Part shown: positions 63,367-64,000 of the stretch, in pieces
Layout: each line of letters opens with the position of its first letter
Position numbering within the stretch: the stretch's first letter is position 1
NCBI GenBank assembly: GCA_020882975.1
Contig: JAHRFD010000015.1
Location: forward strand, 1-64,000
Length of the DNA stretch: 64,000 bases
Source of the DNA: Microcoleus sp. EPA2
GTDB lineage: Bacteria; Cyanobacteriota; Cyanobacteriia; Cyanobacteriales; Microcoleaceae
Direction: 5' to 3'
Translations under genes and position numbers: made by a program
The notes under the pieces: generated by a model
Database searches by the model: none
The model's input: the letters and a program-made list of their open reading frames with translations, nothing else
Told to the model about the DNA's origin: nothing

Positions 63367-64000
63367 ATGAGTGGAAACGAATCGCGCGTTCAAGCAATTT
63401 CCCAAATTGTCAATCGCCAACTGACACCTACCAAGCCTCCGAAACGACTAGAAGATATGTGGGCAACAGATGTCTTCACTCTCAGCAAGATGCAAGAGAG
63501 TCTGCCCAAAAGCATTTTTAAATCCGTAAAAAACACAATTCAAACAGGTCAAAAACTCGACCCTTCCATCGCTGACGTAGTTGCAGTAGCCATGAAAGAC
63601 TGGGCTATTTCCAAAGGAGCATTGTACTACGCCCACGTATTTTATCCACTCACCAACAGCACCGCTGAAAAACACGACGGTTTCATCTCTGTACAAAGCG
63701 ATGGTTCAGTCATCTCAGAATTTGCCGGCAAACTGCTAGTACAAGGCGAACCCGACGGCTCCTCCTTCCCCAACGGCGGCATCCGTTCCACCGCCGCCGC
63801 TCGCGGATACACAGCCTGGGATGTCACCAGCCCTGCTTATGTCATGGAAACAGACAACGGCATGACCTTGTGCATTCCCACTGTTTTCATCTCCTGGACA
63901 GGCGAAGCATTAGACAAGAAAACACCGCTGTTGCGTTCCATTGCCGCCATGAACAAAGCAGCAACCCGCGTTTTGAAACAATTAGGAAATACCGAAGTTG
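63367..64000 (+). CDS. glnN: Type III glutamine synthetase GlnN, N-terminal part (3' end outside window)
   Basis: The first 211 residues are visible, including [40 protein letters not shown] and [39 protein letters not shown] is the GSIII signature region. GSIII makes glutamine from glutamate and ammonium and is induced by nitrogen starvation in non-diazotrophic cyanobacteria. The NtcA promoter upstream agrees. No clear Shine-Dalgarno precedes the ATG. Confidence 0.95.
   Translation, partial: MSGNESRVQAISQIVNRQLTPTKPPKRLEDMWATDVFTLSKMQESLPKSIFKSVKNTIQTGQKLDPSIADVVAVAMKDWAISKGALYYAHVFYPLTNSTAEKHDGFISVQSDGSVISEFAGKLLVQGEPDGSSFPNGGIRSTAAARGYTAWDVTSPAYVMETDNGMTLCIPTVFISWTGEALDKKTPLLRSIAAMNKAATRVLKQLGNTEV

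Overview
The window is chromosomal DNA from a filamentous cyanobacterium. The HIP1 octamer GCGATCGC is everywhere, and the gene set includes Ycf34, a carotenoid oxygenase, a zinc-ribbon Ser/Thr kinase, GSIII glutamine synthetase and a CbpA/CbpM pair. Dispersed and heptameric repeats are dense, and tsaB carries the PPQPPLIKGG-type repeat insertion seen in Oscillatoria/Microcoleus-like genomes. That taxon is an inference from style, not from a marker gene.

Region by region. 0-3 kb: an IS630 transposase tail, a reverse transcriptase with a helical-repeat C-terminus (defence-RT-like), and a dead TnpB fragment. 3.3-5 kb: cbpA-cbpM, then tRNA-Gly(CCC) with a terminator. 5.3-10.6 kb: a complete minus-strand PQQ cluster in transcription order pqqA, soluble PQQ sugar dehydrogenase, pqqB, pqqC, pqqD, pqqE. 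Three of its spacers are filled by MITE-like inverted-repeat elements. 10.9-12.6 kb: debris of a Rieske oxygenase and an NCS2 permease, next to an IS200/IS605-type tnpB. 13-26 kb: ordinary metabolic and stress genes (ChaN, 1-Cys peroxiredoxin, cysteine synthase, 2Fe-2S ferredoxin, beta-lactamase-fold protein, S66 peptidase, carotenoid oxygenase, SDR), interrupted by an IscB element with an apparent omega-RNA region. 26-33.5 kb: parDE and two tandem secreted TPR-CHAT proteases.

33.5-50 kb: tsaB, a kinase, ycf34, CCA-adding enzyme, a BamHI-like type II restriction-modification pair, cupin/isochorismatase/amidohydrolase genes, a GHL10 glycoside hydrolase, hisA, a cation/proton antiporter, arfB and gnd. 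50-57.3 kb: an unknown gene, a long heptamer array, an ABC exporter, and an accessory block of a PLD nuclease divergent from an XRE-PIN pair, followed by Fic. 57.4-64 kb: GH31 alpha-glucosidase, a FIST sensor with a histidine kinase, and the start of glnN behind a textbook NtcA promoter.

The strongest second-look items are: (1) the cyanobacterial PQQ cluster with an N-terminally extended PqqA; (2) dispersed palindromic repeats inserted in frame into three unrelated proteins; (3) heptamer arrays that begin at stop codons of unrelated genes; (4) the defence-like RT and the XRE-PIN/PLD block with a tandem operator; and (5) IscB flanked by matching hairpins.
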